64,000 nucleotides of DNA from Apostichopus japonicus (lineage: Eukaryota > Echinodermata > Holothuroidea > Aspidochirotida > Stichopodidae), in NCBI RefSeq assembly GCF_037975245.1, contig NC_092569.1, positions 33,873,668-33,937,667 of the forward strand, read 5' to 3'. The notes beneath the pieces were generated by a model. The model did not search any database and was not told where the DNA came from. It worked only from the letters and a program-made list of their open reading frames with translations. Both the position numbers and the translations under genes were made by a program. The stretch's first letter is position 1, and each line of letters opens with the position of its first letter. Shown piece by piece: positions 24,260 through 36,998 of this stretch.

Positions 24260-26560
24260 CATATAGAATGATGTTAAATCTCCCCAAGGGGAAGCCACCG
24301 CTATACCATCAAATCCCTCCATTGGAGTAATAGGTGCCATCATGGTTACATTCTCGTCAACTGTAAACTCGCTGATGAAGGTTCCTTTTTGGGTATACTG
24401 CATGACAACGTTGGTTACATCATCTGCTTTAACTTCATCATCATCTTCAACTTCATAATATTCATCCTCTCCATCACTGATACTGTGTTCAAGTGCTTGT
24501 GATATAAACAAGGAAAAAAGTCCAGATTCTTCCGCCTTCTCGTCGCTGCCATCTTTGTCCATGCTGTCCATGTTCAAATCGGGAATATTAATACCTTGCG
24601 TCCTCCACAACACGTACACTAAGCCTTGTTGATCTGCGCATATTTTCATTGGTCTATCATCGTCGTTTCGGCCGTGATACTGATATAACTGTTCGCCGAG
24701 GTCGTTAATCGCCACGGCTTTACGTTTTCCATCACAAAGGAGAAGATTTCCTTCTTTCGTAGATGAGAGAGAAACAGGATGTGCCATATCATCAACGTTA
24801 ATTGGGATATTTGAAATTTCCTCGGCTTGAAGGTTAAACCGATATAGTGTCGTTGTGCCACAGATGCCAACAATTACGTCAAGTGCATCTAACCCTTGCG
24901 TGATACATGTTACCTTTGTTGGATTAGTACTTAGCTCAAAGGAACTCCACTTGGCTTCCCCGTCATTGCCTATGTAATATAGGTCCGACGAGTTTTGTAT
25001 GATTGCCACAAGTGAGTCTTCAATAGTACGGTTCATCTTTGCAATGAGAACCTTTCCCTCTGTGTCCTGAAATGGAAGCTCAAGTGTGTCATAGTTACAA
25101 GTTGTTAAAGTGTCCTCTGTTTCTGTATTAAAAATGTATACCTCCGCGTTCCCATCAGCAGCACTCGCCAACGTTAGAATGTATTTGTCGGAGAAAGCTC
25201 TTAGATCAGTAATTGCTTCATCGATACAAGTAACATGCAATTGATACCATCCTTCGTCGATGAATGGAGAGCGAGATAAACCTGGAAAACAAGACATGGT
25301 TTCTTTCATTTCATCTTCGTCGGACACGCTACCCTTTTCTTCGCTGCTGGGGATACTGCCCTTTTCGAAATCTGTCTCACCTTCAGATTCGTCGTTCGCA
25401 CTGCATTCACGTTCTACATCAGATCCGTTTTCGTTATCTGAATTGTCAAAAAACATTTTAAGGTCCTGCCTCATAGAACTTAAGTCATTAAGTACCCCTG
25501 AACAAGCTGTGAGAAATTCAGGGGCTGTCGAAAGAACAGACCAATTGTCAGCAGTCTCTGTTAAAATACGAGATGTTTTACAAATATTTTCCACTTTACT
25601 TTGAACATTGGTTAAGCATTTGTTTGATTTTTCAATGTAGTGTTTGGAGAACATCTTTCTAGTGTGAATCTCAGAAATAATAAAGTCCTCGCCAGTTTTG
25701 AAGATTCGAAGTTTTCTTTCTGCTTTCTGTTTAATCTTCAGTTCCTTTTCTTTCAGTCTTCTTATCGCCGATTCCATTTCTTTCTTAACTTCGTCTTTTT
25801 GTGTTTCAGTGTACTCATTGACTATGCATTCTAGTTTAATGCAATTCTTCTCAAGTTCGTCAAAAGGTTTTGTAAACACTGCACTATTGCTTATGCTTTG
25901 CCTTAATTCTTCTGTGGAGGTTTGAAATTTTTCTTTCATTCTATCGGCCGCTGTTGAAATTTCTTCGAATTTGTGACCAGGATGGTGTATTGGAGCGCAC
26001 ACGGGGCATATCAACTTATCGCATGTTTGGCAGCTGATATGCAAAGGCATGTCCTTGTGAGTAGGACATTTTGGTGTTTTGGATAGAGAAGTCACTGTTT
26101 GAGCATTAAAAGTGACTGTGCCTGCTTCAATATCTTTTAACGTGACAAGATGAGTATGAAGTCGTAACATTTTCATGGACTTATGGCATAACAGACAGTT
26201 ATTGCAGAGGAAACCACCACAATCGGGACATATAGCCACGACCTGCTTGGTCGACTCACACGAACTGCAAATTTGTTTTTTGTGCTTGTCTTTCAGAGTG
26301 ATCTCCAATTTCCGGCTTTCCAATATAGCTTCCAAGAGAAAATCACCTTTAAATCCATCGGCTCCATTTTCTGGTACATCTGTTTGTTGTCGACATGTAG
26401 GGCAATTGAAAGTGTCATTGATTTTGTTTACAACTTGAGACAAACATTTCTTACAGAAGCGGTGAAGGCATGGTAACATTTTAGGCTCTTCCAAAGTATC
26501 AAGGCAAATGAAACATAGTAAGATTTCCTCATCTAAGTTTGACGGGTTTGCCGTTGCCAT
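24260..26560 (-). CDS. TRIM56-like RING/B-box protein B1, main exon
   Basis: 767 codons to the conserved donor; frame continues to a TAG at 24248 (770 residues ending FYMVRC). Same domain order as A1: RING (with C53 and C56 as last ligands, since the loop is three residues shorter than in A types), B-box 1, canonical B-box 2, coiled coil, acidic linker with one copy of the 28-residue element, NHL-like C-terminal region. All zinc ligands are kept. Before the last segment it carries an extra stretch of about 30 residues (ISQALEHSISDGEDEYYEVE and further acidic residues) not found in the other copies. Its terminal exon is deleted, so the mRNA must either read into the intron and stop after VRC or splice to something else. 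Kozak context is strong. Confidence 0.88.
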
Positions 26561-27169
26561 GGTGAATTTCGATATTTATTCTCCTTGAGGTTGACCTGAG
26601 TGGTCAGTGAGGAAGTTACATTTGAGAGATTAATTCTAGTATTGAGAATGAGGCATATTAGATGCCTGTACAAAACAGTTTACTTACAGAAATTAGTATT
26701 CCTCAAAACCAGATTAACGCACTTTCAGTAGATGATATTTGTCTCTCTAATGATTGTCACATTTGGATGCTGTAAAACTGCATCTATTGCATCTATTTAC
26801 TTATTTAGGTTCTTATGTAAGAATTATGGAAAAGATATAACTTATCAATATTATTACAGGAATGTTCAATATCCATCTCATTTTTATTACTTTTTCAAGT
26901 TATAATATAAAATAACACTCTTCGGATAGAGAACGAATCTCCCTTTTTTTGCTATTTCATCATCAAGATTACTCTTAGACAACATCAACATCTTGAGATT
27001 GAAAGTAAAATAAATCGTTGTATATAAGTCAAGGTACATTTGCATCAATTTTATACAGTGGGTCAACATTCCAATCAAATGTTAAGGCGATTATTGATAC
27101 GTCGAAAATATCAACAACAAAATTAGATTATATGATCCATTTCTATATAGACTTTCAAGGCAATTACAT
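26561..27169. other. Upstream region of TRIM B1
   Basis: Conserved 5' flank shared with the other TRIM genes, then non-coding DNA. No gene seen. Confidence 0.5.
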
Positions 27170-28020
27170 TAGTGGGCCAAATTCTTATGCAAGCTTCATA
27201 CAAATTAGCACACTACACTGCAATAGGCAAAACACTGCAAGTGGATTTATCCGGGCATGTTGTCAATCGCCAAAGTTAGTGAACATAAATAGGGAGGAGG
27301 CGATACCCCTTCTGTCTGATCAGAACAGAAGGAAAACAAAGCAAGGTCTCGCAAAAGAGCAGAAATCAGCATAATGGACCTGCTGAAATTCTCTAATTAG
27401 GAGCCGTAACACTATCTATCTTGCAATGTTAAACTTATTAAGTACATGAATAATGGACAACTGACTGTGCAACTCTAGACAATTGAAAGGAGAACATAAA
27501 TATATGGATAGATTGGGATTCAAGCCGGTGTCAGAAGTTACTAGTTGGATTAACGTTCTTGTCATCAATCTCTTTTCGAATGTTCAAATCTGTAATGGAA
27601 CGGTAACCTGCTGTTTTGCACTTTTCTGCTTTTACACAACAATTATTAGTTATTATAACAATATAACATGGTCTGTGCGCCAACTATGCCTAGTTGTCCT
27701 AATCATTCACTGAGTCATCACATTAACCATAAACGCAAACCTCCTGTTCCTATATACTTATCTTAATACTTGTGTGAAGGTTCTAGCGGTTGTGGTTCCA
27801 CGCGCGGAGATGTGTTATGTACACACACCTGCACTCACGCGCACACACACATATAGATATATATATATAGTTAGATATACGTCAATGTTAACTTCTTCAT
27901 TTTGTTTAATTGCGTTTTAGTGGAAGAAGAATCAAATGACGCATCGTTTAGTAGTATTGAGGGAGTGTCCAAATATATTCGATGATGTCAAAAAGGTTAA
28001 TAAATAAACATCAAACAAAG
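27170..28020. other. B-specific extra segment upstream of TRIM
   Basis: Relative to A units (where matching sequence resumes with the CCATAGGTTAGACTTATTCT phrase near 14845), B1 has about 850 bp more here; B2 shares its left part (about 59576-60163). Includes a CA/TA-rich microsatellite near 27830-27870. No transposon ends recognised. Confidence 0.45.
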
Positions 28021-29480
28021 TAAGATACCTAGACTGTAAGTGTTTATTTCGGAGGACTAATCCCCCATAGGTTAGACTTATCCTGATATGCCTAGACTGT
28101 AAGTGTTAATGTCGGAGGGCTAGTCCCCATAAGTTAGACTTATTCTGGCATGCCCATAGAGTGTAAGTGTTTATGTTGTACTTTGTTGTGAATGCTGTCC
28201 ATGCGAGAGGGGCACGAGGGCACGAAGATACGAGGGCACGAGGGGCACGAAGGCGTTGGGTCTCTCTAATGGGGTCCAATGAGGTAAGTTTGCTGACGCT
28301 CTGCAGTTTTTATCGGTTTATCAGAAAAGTACATACAGAAAATTAAGATGATCATGATTGTGTGCTAAATGATGAAGAACCAAATAACCTCTCTGTGACA
28401 TAAACTCTTGGTCACAGAGTCTTTTACTTATATTTACTAAGGCACATAGAAGAGGGCTATAACTAACCACATTTGTATACACATTTGATGCAACAGGTTT
28501 TCACCTGTGATTAAGCATGAATATTTCATGGAATTAAGACAAAAGGTGCTTCTACGATATAGTGTGGGTGAGGGGTGAATAAACTCGGGAACAGGAAGTA
28601 AGTAGTTACTCTTAGGACAAAGAGGCATGCAAGCACATGTTTAAAGTAATATGATGGGTGTATTACTACATTGCAGTATGCAGCGTAATTTTGCGCGCGT
28701 TTGATACTCTAGGTTTACTATGTACTAACAAATCCAGCAGTAGGAATACCCAAATAGCACAAATATATTATTCATATTTCCTATTAAGCAAATCAATCCT
28801 TTCTACTGTAAAGAATATAATTTAAAAGTATCCGTGATTTTAAGTTGTTTAATTAACTGTACCTACAGATTTTCAACTTACCTTCCTGTACAAGATGGCG
28901 CTTGCTACAGTTCCTGATATGGATTGTCGTTTGTACTTCCTTGTCTTGTGATTATGATACAGTACCTTTGCAGCTTCCAGTTCGATCATTAAAGTTTGAA
29001 ATTTCGTTTACCATTATGTGATAGGCTTATGTGTAGCCTTTGAACCCAGATTAATATTATTGCACTTCACAAAAACCGAAAGAACGTTCAAGAGTACTCA
29101 TAGTAAAGATATGCATCAATATGTTAGGCATGCTTTACAATACTTCCCGCCTATGATATTCTATGTTAACTATGCACCAATGAAACCAGCAGTATGACTA
29201 CCGTATAGCACATAATGTACAAACACACGCAATAGGGTACATATAGTGACAAAATATGAATAGATATATTGATTGAAGTTTAACTCTTTTCGATGTTTAA
29301 ATGGTACAAAGTAGACCTTCGATGGTCAATGTGGCAGCTGCGGAGTCATTGTTCGATATCAAACAGCTATACTAGTTGTTCCAAGCCTAGTTTTCTCATG
29401 CAACTATTTTATGCGAATCCTGTGAACTAGTTGGCATCTTTCTGTCGGCTGGGGCAGCGTTGGTGGGTGGGGGATGTCCA
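28021..29480. other. End of unit B1, no gene
   Basis: Collinear with about 14850-16530 and 46800-48470. No supported coding sequence. Confidence 0.5.
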
Positions 29481-29795
29481 GTTTTTTGAAGCTGAGATTC
29501 TGTCATCTGTTGGGATAGCTTCTAAGATGTTTTCTAGTTGAGATTATGTCATCTGTGGGGATAGGTTCTAAGAGGTTTCGTAACTGTGATTCTGTCATCT
29601 GTGGGGATAGGTTGTAATATATTTTGTTGCTGTGATTCTGTCATCTGTGGGGATAGGTTCTTAGATGTTTTGTAGCTGTGATTTTGTCATCTGTGGGGAA
29701 AGGTTCTAAAATATTTTGTAGCTGTGATTTTTTTATCCGTGGGGACAGGTTCTAATATGTTTTCTAGCTGTGATTCTTTCATCTGTGGGGATAGC
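29481..29795. repeat. 46-bp minisatellite, about 7 units
   Basis: Seven tandem copies of a unit containing GTGATTCTGTCATCTGTGGG and GATAGGTTCTAAGATG. The paralogous spots near 16540 and 48450 hold only about one and two units. Confidence 0.9.
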
Positions 29796-30928
29796 TGGCG
29801 CGTATCCAGGATTTTCTACCCCGGGGGCGCGAATTACTATCTAAGTGGAGCACCACCATCGGTTGGCGGGCAGCGTACAAGACAATTTATGGTTTTGATA
29901 CCCCAGCCCCTGCCCCCCCCCCCAGATCACCGAAAATGGCACTTCTCGGGCTCAAAAATGACCAACCAGATATACACTTTCGCCTGAGATCCAAGTTTTT
30001 CCCAATAGTTTTTTTTTCCATCCATAACCTTTTTGAAGATTGTCACCAGTTACACATCATGTTCGACCTCATCGCATCTCCTGTGGATCGTTGATTTTGT
30101 AGGTGATTCTACGTCGCGGCCCACAATACCCGTCAGCCCCACTTTTCAAAGTTTTAAGCCCATTATTTGTTTAGAATTTTAAGCCCATTATTTGTTCAGA
30201 ATTTTAAAATTCCCATTTCTCGTGAATAAATTCACTTAAAAAAATCCCATAATGTTACAACCAATATAGAAGAACCTCCTTCAACCCCTAACAGACCCGT
30301 CAAATTGCACGAATAGAGGGAATATGATGAAGAATGTTGGTCAGGGAATTTTCGAAAATTCAGACACAGTTAATCTTTTGGTGTACAAATATTAAAACCT
30401 CTTGTAACGGCTACTGTAAAATTTCTTTGATGGAAATGAAAAAATACCAGATATATCCGAAACCGAACACTACACATAGTTTGGAGGCTGTTCATCCTGG
30501 AACGCCATCTTCATGCTCACTGATATGATGCGATATCTGCTGGTTGCTTTACAAATTGGAAAATATTGAAATGAGACTGAAATAAATAATTTTTATCTGT
30601 TTATTGTGCTATGCCCCACATTCTTTTCATTTCGAAAGGCCCACAGTTTCAAGTTTATTACACACTGAAGGCTTCGGTTCTCTATCTGCCTCCAGTTTAG
30701 GGATTCCGAAGATCTTGGGATTTTCATCCCTAGATATCGCCAGATATTGCTAGATATCCATACAGTACATTGTCCTTGGGATTTCTTGGGATTTTTCGGG
30801 GCCTGATCTTGGGAAATTGCAAAATCGGGAGTGGTCACACTCCATTTAGGTCAGTGCACGACCTCTAGACGTCACTAATACACAACCCAAACACTTCGTC
30901 CCGTTCTGGCGTAGTGACGAATGTTCAA
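29796..30928. other. Spacer DNA, no gene seen
   Basis: Unique in the window. A GC-rich start (TCCAGGATTTTCTACCCCGG) and a C run near 29915 suggest an inserted element, but I cannot find its other end. A short direct repeat (TTTTAAGCCCATTATTTGTT) lies near 30153-30200. No gene. Confidence 0.4.
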
Positions 30929-31325
30929 GATAGACAAGGAATTTGCATGGGTTATATGCAGGTATATCAACATACGTGTTTTAGTATATTTTTCTTGAGT
31001 GATATGGATGGGGTCGGATATATAATGAGGGGAGGTAGGATAGAGGGTAAGGAGAACCGGCTGTTGAAAGGGGTGGTATATTGGTCTTATTCATTTTAAA
31101 AAGAACGCCCAAAATTCGATGCAATGTATTAAATAGACAAGGAATTTGTATGGGTTATGGGCGGATATAAGTGTTATAGTATGTTTTTCTTGGGTGACAT
31201 GGATGGTGTCGGATAGAGGGATGTCGAGGTAGGGAGGGCAAGGGGAGCCGGCTGCTGAAAGGGTGGCATATTGGTCCTATTTATTTTAAAAGAACCCCCG
31301 CCATTTTCAACAATGTATAACATAG
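30929..31325. repeat. About 200-bp direct repeat, 2 copies
   Basis: Copies start at about 30929 and 31131 (ATAGACAAGGAATTTG...), with the beginning of a third at 31323. Similarity runs through the copy with small indels. Confidence 0.75.
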
Positions 31326-31788
31326 ACAATGGATATGATGAGATGTGAAGACCTGCGGTTGCAATAATAATAATAATAATAGATGGCGTAATCTGTTAAG
31401 TCGGAACTCTTATGAAGCACACAGACTACAGAAAATTGTGCACAATTCTTCGTTTTCAAGTTAGTGTATTACGTGAATTGTCTCTGACGATAGTTTCTAA
31501 GTACCCGTTAAAAGTTTCGGAAGCTTTTCCACTATACTATCCCCTTAAACGGAATGTGAAATTTTTCTTACGCTAACAGGCACATTCATAATATCCAACC
31601 CAACCTCGTGTGAATCATCAGTTTTAAAGAAGGAAACAACTGTGCCATTGTTCAAGTGTTTCCAAGTTGTACTATAGTATGTTGTTCCTTCTTTTTATTT
31701 CCTTCCAGTATACATTTAAAATTTATAGAGAGGAGTCATATAAAACCTCAACAAGAAGAATAATAATATAAAAAGGATTTTTTTTAAA

Positions 31789-31993
31789 GATGATAGGATA
31801 TCATATCATATCAAAAACATTTACACATACACAAGTTAATACATAAAACCATATAACAAACAGACTTCAACAAACAGTCCAAGAATAACTAATATAAAAG
31901 GGGGAAAATGTTAAGATGAAAGGATATCATATAAAATACATCTACACATACAAAAGTTAATACACAAAACGATATAACAAACAGACTACAAAA
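31789..31993. repeat. 126-bp direct repeat, 2 copies
   Basis: Two copies starting at 31789 and 31915, sharing AGGATATCATAT, CACATACA and CATATAACAAACAGACT-type segments; the second is partial. Confidence 0.7.
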
Positions 31994-33000
31994 AAAGGTT
32001 CTATGTGCTCGGATGGAATGTATAAAGCAGCGCGGTAAATAAATGAGTTTCTGTAAACTTACGTTCGGTATTTTGTGGGGATTTTTTAGATTTCTGCTCG
32101 ATTTGTGCAGGAGACTTGTTAGTACAGTATACAAAGGGTGCTTCTGATCACTGTAAATCTTATTAGCCATTCTTGTAAACTCAGTACTTGCAGCAGCAGC
32201 AGCATTTTCTTAAAGTATGTTGTAATCTAAATTAAATAAAGCTGATGTGTATTTAAGAAACTTTATTCTTCTTTCTTTGCTTTTCTTGCAATATAAAATG
32301 GTCCCAGACAGGCACTGTATAGATCCCACGCGCCAGGGTAGAATACTGGTATTGAAAACATTTCCCTTAGCATTTTGGTTAAAGAGAGACACAATATAAG
32401 CCACACTAGATACTATATAATATACCCTTTTTAATACCTTGATACATTGCAAGAAAAGGTCAAACTGTCGTCGCTGTATACTCCCAGTACTCAGTTTTTG
32501 GAGGTTCTAGCCACCTCAGATCCCTCAATAATAATATACGTTGCAATCTTGATGTAATCAGACGTTCATGTTTTATGGTTTTATTTTCAAAAACAAATTA
32601 CCTTTATTTTGGAGGGTTAGGCAATGAAGTCTTGCCGTCACATGTTGGAACTATGTCATTTACAGAACACTGATAAATTTAATGGTCAGTGTCAACAGAG
32701 GTCTTAGGAATTGTGCATGATACAGCAGTATCATCGGCATATTTTGTAAAATTAATGTGTGAATTTGACCTAATTTAATAAGTATATATAGCAAATAATA
32801 TAGCAGATAATGCCCCCCCCCCCCCCCCTTAAGGCACACCAACCTTTATTTCCGATATTTCGGATAACATTTTATCCAAGTTAACTTGTCTAGACCATCC
32901 TTGAAGAAATTGTGTCAGCCAATGAACACGCCATGTTTCTTTGATAAATCGTAGGATCTCGGTGTGATATAAGTTCCTTTTGAGGGTTTGGGGTTCCTTC
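31890..33000 (-). pseudogene. Decayed non-LTR reverse transcriptase
   Basis: Read on the - strand in several frames, in the right order for a LINE: WLTQFLQGWSRQVNL, SEIKVGVP, then a G run in place of the following QG motif, LSAILFAIYTY, KYADDTAV (catalytic YADD at 32730-32741), and near the end ANKIYSDQKHPLYTVLTSLL, the HPL-type C-terminal region. Stops and frameshifts are frequent. It is not close to the LINE at the right edge. The upstream part is missing. An old CR1/Rex-type element is plausible; the clade is inference. Confidence 0.65.
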
Positions 33001-34280
33001 CCTTAAATCCTTAGGTATGGTTAAGCTAACACTAAGAATGACTTTAATTAATTAACCTTGGTCTAGGTAGTGTAGTCTTCGCGGTCACAATTAAAATGTC
33101 AGTGATGTATTCATCATTTTTATACGAGTTGCACCCATTGTCAACAATGTCCGTCAGTGACTTACACCACCTGTTTCCTCATTTACTCACAGCTCTAATT
33201 AAACACTGTTACATCGATTCAGTAGAGATAAATATCGTTACTCCAGTCTACTGACTATAGCTACTGGTGCAACAGATACAAGCATGTACTGCAATTATAA
33301 CACCTAGCTACTATTCAGGTATATTATTGTGGACCCATTGGCCATTCTGTTTCGCGAGTTATTCTATCGTGTACGAAATGCTGCATTAATCAATTAAATG
33401 ACGAGTTGGAAATAATAAAGATATTACCTTTCCATGATCCTGGGTGTTTTCAAATGGCAGTTAGTTGATTCTCAAATAAGTATGACATGGTTGTTATGTT
33501 CGGCTTGTTCCAAAGGGTAATAATCGTCGTTATGCAAAAACACATGGACCTAAGACAAATTGTGATACTGAGTGGTTATAATGACTAAAGTATTCGTCAG
33601 TATGTGAAAACGAGAGTGGGGCTTGGGTGGACATTCGTCAAAAATCAGTCCGAAAAAACGATAAAAATAGATAGTTTTAGAACTACCGATTCTTCACCCT
33701 CGAAATAGATAAGAACAATATCTAAATCAATTTCGCTAGAAAACGGGGACGACTTGTTATCGATGAAGTGGTGTGTTGCCGGATTTTGTACTATCTTGGT
33801 AATATCTTGGTACTACGGGCGAAGGTCATTAATTAAGTTTCGTAACTCATCGGGAAGCGATTAGAGGTGTAGTGCGTAGGGTTGTCGGGTGCGCATTTTC
33901 ATGCAGGTGGGAACAATCTCGATCAAGTAGTGATGGGACAGTCCGCCCCCCCCCCGCCCCTGATACGCACTTGGATCCACTTCATGGTATTCACAGTAGA
34001 TGTGCTCCATTCTCCAATCGCATGCGGAATTTATTTTTAGATTCATTGTACGAGTTACGGTACTAGGTTTGGGGTAACAATTAGCATTCAGGTCGTTTAT
34101 TTATAAATTTTATCTCTGGATGGCAAAGTTGCATCGAAGGACATAGGTCTAGTGCAGTTCGCATATAGATCCTGATCTAATACCGAAATCCATCATGTTC
34201 CCCGACGACTGGTTTCATAGCACAATTGTACATGTTTAAGGCGTCCATACACACTGACGCGTAATGATAGACCATATATA
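33001..34280. other. Spacer DNA, no gene seen
   Basis: No family resemblance on either strand; short frames only. Ends at a (TA)n tract before the second block. Confidence 0.5.

Positions 34281-34346
<66 letters not shown>
34281..34346. repeat. (TA)n microsatellite at left edge of block 2
   Basis: About 33 TA units, about 85 bp before the second large block begins. Confidence 0.95.
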
Positions 34347-34348
<2 letters not shown>

Positions 34349-34429
34349 AGTTGTCAGTGTAAGGTGTAGGGTGAGGCGCACGCCCCTTCCGATATCCTCG
34401 ATCCGTCACTGGCTAAACAAACAAAAGTA

Positions 34430-35751
34430 AACACAAACACCGCCACCCGATTCACTCAGAGATAAAATCTTACAGTTTAGTACCACAGTAAAAAATACTA
34501 AAACGTGTTGATAAATCGGTAGCATGTTGTATAGGGTTACGTTAAGAACTGGGCATATGTGTAATCCTAGCAAATGCATCATGTATGGTGCGATTTATCA
34601 GCACGATCCTATTCGTACTATACGAGGTATAAAACTAACAGTAATACTATTAATATTAGTAGCCTATAGTTACTGTGTTCTCTGTGTGTATCGGTTGCAC
34701 ACACACGCCATTGTAGAATAGAAGCAATCTGTTATAACTATCCTTAAATTAATCAATACTAAAATTAATACGTACAAAATGCAGGTGTAGTACTTCTATT
34801 ATTTCCCATTATCCCTGTAGTTGTTGTTCCTTGCATAGTTATGTTCCCAGATTCCAATGACAATTTGTCCATTTTCTTTTGGTTTAAGGAGAATTGGTAT
34901 ATAGGTCTGCTAAATAGGAGCGCACATGTTCCGGTTGTGGTCTCTGGCAAGCGTCATAAGTTACGACTAGGTATTTTAAGTATATATATATAGACATATG
35001 TTACTCAACCTTGGTTTCCCTTACGAATCCAATATTAATAGGATAGGTTTTGTTTTATCCTCTCGTTTAGTGTTAACCTAACAGTAATCTACGTTATTTC
35101 ATGTTCTGTGTAATCTTTGGTAGAAGAAGTAAAAAGTTCTAGGAACAAGTTTTGTCCACACCCTAGACAATGTGTAGCCGAGCTTACGGTAATATCTGGT
35201 GTGGTACTGTGGGATGAATAATTTCGTTCAAACTTTAAGCCAGAAGAATGTTGAAATTAATTATATTAATTTTTAAACAGGTAAGAATTAATTTTTTAAT
35301 TTTGCCCCAGACCTTTCCATAATCGTGTCATTTTCGAAGTGCATTCCTTGTGTATTTTAGTTGTGAACGTGTATACATGGTAATTTTGTGATGGCAATAT
35401 GCACACAGAATAGCAGTCCACTGTGTAAGTTTCTATTTATGTAAGTGATCTCCTGAGAAAGCAGAATGCACACAGGTTGTATTTATTACTTAAAGCGTTT
35501 TATTTTGTTCTATCTACATGTGCAGTCTTTATTTATTGTGATCTATATAAATATTGCTTCATTTTAACTGTTGTTTAGTACTATGTTTATAGGGTTGATT
35601 ACTGCCAACCAGGACAAGCTATGTGTGTAACGTTATGATGTGACCTACATTGAGTGAATATAATAGTATCGTAAGTATAAGTTTAGGTTGTTGTTGATCA
35701 AACGAAAACCCACATTTGGGATATTTATTGGTTTTATTAGACCTAAAAATT
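34430..35751. other. Duplicated non-coding DNA before unit A2
   Basis: Second copy of 3168-4501, with small indels. No supported gene. Confidence 0.5.
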
Positions 35752-36078
35752 GTTATGATACTGTAGAGCATTACCCCATATTACTGTAATGCATTCATGT
35801 TTGTTATATGGTTGATACTAAGTGGCGCCTATTCGAACTATGTTTAGATCCCACGATGCAATGTTACACGTTTTACTAGTTGCCATGGTGACCGGAATTG
35901 CAAAACTTTTCGTGAACTGGTATGCTGATAGAGTTGTAGCCATATGTCAGTAGACATGTCGATTTATCGTGTATTATGTGACCTGGGATCTAATGAGGTT
36001 GTCTCGTTAGCATGTTAGCAACGGCCTTTGCATGTCTTTAGCTCTATAAGTCATCCCATTAATTGGTGCAGATTACAT

Positions 36079-36153
36079 CTGACCAGATAAAGCGGATAGG
36101 CTTGGTGATCACATACCAGATATAGTGGATAGGCTTGGTGATCACATGTGGTC
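36079..36153. repeat. 43-bp minisatellite, 2 units (A2)
   Basis: Contracted version of the same locus; only two units remain, compared with three in the sister unit A1. Confidence 0.7.
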
Positions 36154-36998
36154 TCTGCTTTGCAGCTTATTGTTTGAGTTAGTTCAAGTTAGTTAGTTGC
36201 CAAGGCAACCAGTAGTCTAAGTCAGTAATTATGCATTGTTGAAGTAGTCAGTGTGTTAGTTGTGCACTGTTGTGCCCCTGTCAGTAAATGTTTGTTCTGG
36301 AATTAGGGCGACCAGCACCTAGTTATAGTATGCGACATTTCTAGATTAGTACTGCTATTCTGACTTGGTACAGACAGTCCACTTCTCATCACTCCCAACG
36401 GGATATTGTAGTTCCTTTGCCAGTTTTGACATATAAAGTTATTTCAGTTGCCATAGCAACAGTTGCCGTGGGTAATATTTTAATTTTCCTGAGTATTCTC
36501 TCTCGGTGGGGGGGTGGGGGGGTTACCCATGGTGACCGAAATTGCATGACTGTGTGGGGGGGGTCAAAACCTGTTTGTGTAAGTGGGCGGTGTGTCAATG
36601 TGTGTGTCCAATTATGTGTCAAAAACTCCTAAACGGCTAGGCCGATCTTCAACCTTGGTGGGTAAGTACTCCAGATAAACCATTGTATCTCGCAGACAGA
36701 GGCCAGAGGCCAAAGGTCAAATTCGAATGGAAATCTTAATCCACTGAAATGTTTCCTTTGTTAGTAATCAATGGTCAGCTGTAAGTTAAGATATGTGCAC
36801 TTATTCTTGTAATCGTTGTAATCTTTAACTTTCTTCTCATATAGGACTTACAGAGAAACAACGTGTTTTCTACGAGGAATGAGCGGAATTCTGTTTCAGC
36901 TATAAGGGAACATGTTTATGAATTTATAATGCCAGTGATGGTAAGGTTAGTAAAGGATTCCATTCTGTCGAGGTTCGGAGAGTGAGGCGCTGTAGAAT

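Larger units (their letters stand above)
3168..27795. repeat. Large duplicated block, copy 1 (units A1 + B1)
   Basis: From the sequence ACACAAACACCGCCACCCG at about 3168 this block runs collinear with the block that starts at about 34430. Matching landmarks are offset by about 31.2 kb on the left side, 32.0 kb at the A-type gene and 32.4 kb at the B-type gene; the drift reflects indels such as repeat copy-number changes. Similarity is lost at GCGGTTGTGGT near 27795, where the second copy runs into (TA)n and a LINE. The boundaries were read by eye and may be off by tens of bases. Confidence 0.85.
17885..29480. repeat. Unit B1 of the nested tandem array
   Basis: Opens with the same motif as unit A1 and keeps the same gene order, but lacks the LINE 3' end and has a single copy of the 245-bp repeat. 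Its right part (about 28.02-29.48 kb) matches the DNA behind gene A1 (about 14.85-16.53 kb), after an extra segment of about 850 bp. Its TRIM gene has lost the terminal exon. Confidence 0.7.

Noticed and set aside
29796-30900. GC-rich start near 29800 as the end of a DNA transposon
   Set aside because: No matching inverted end or target duplication could be found within the spacer.
34193-34381. Frames encoding YIYIYI-type repeats at the (TA)n tracts (also near 60009-60394)
   Set aside because: Translation of microsatellite DNA, not protein-coding.
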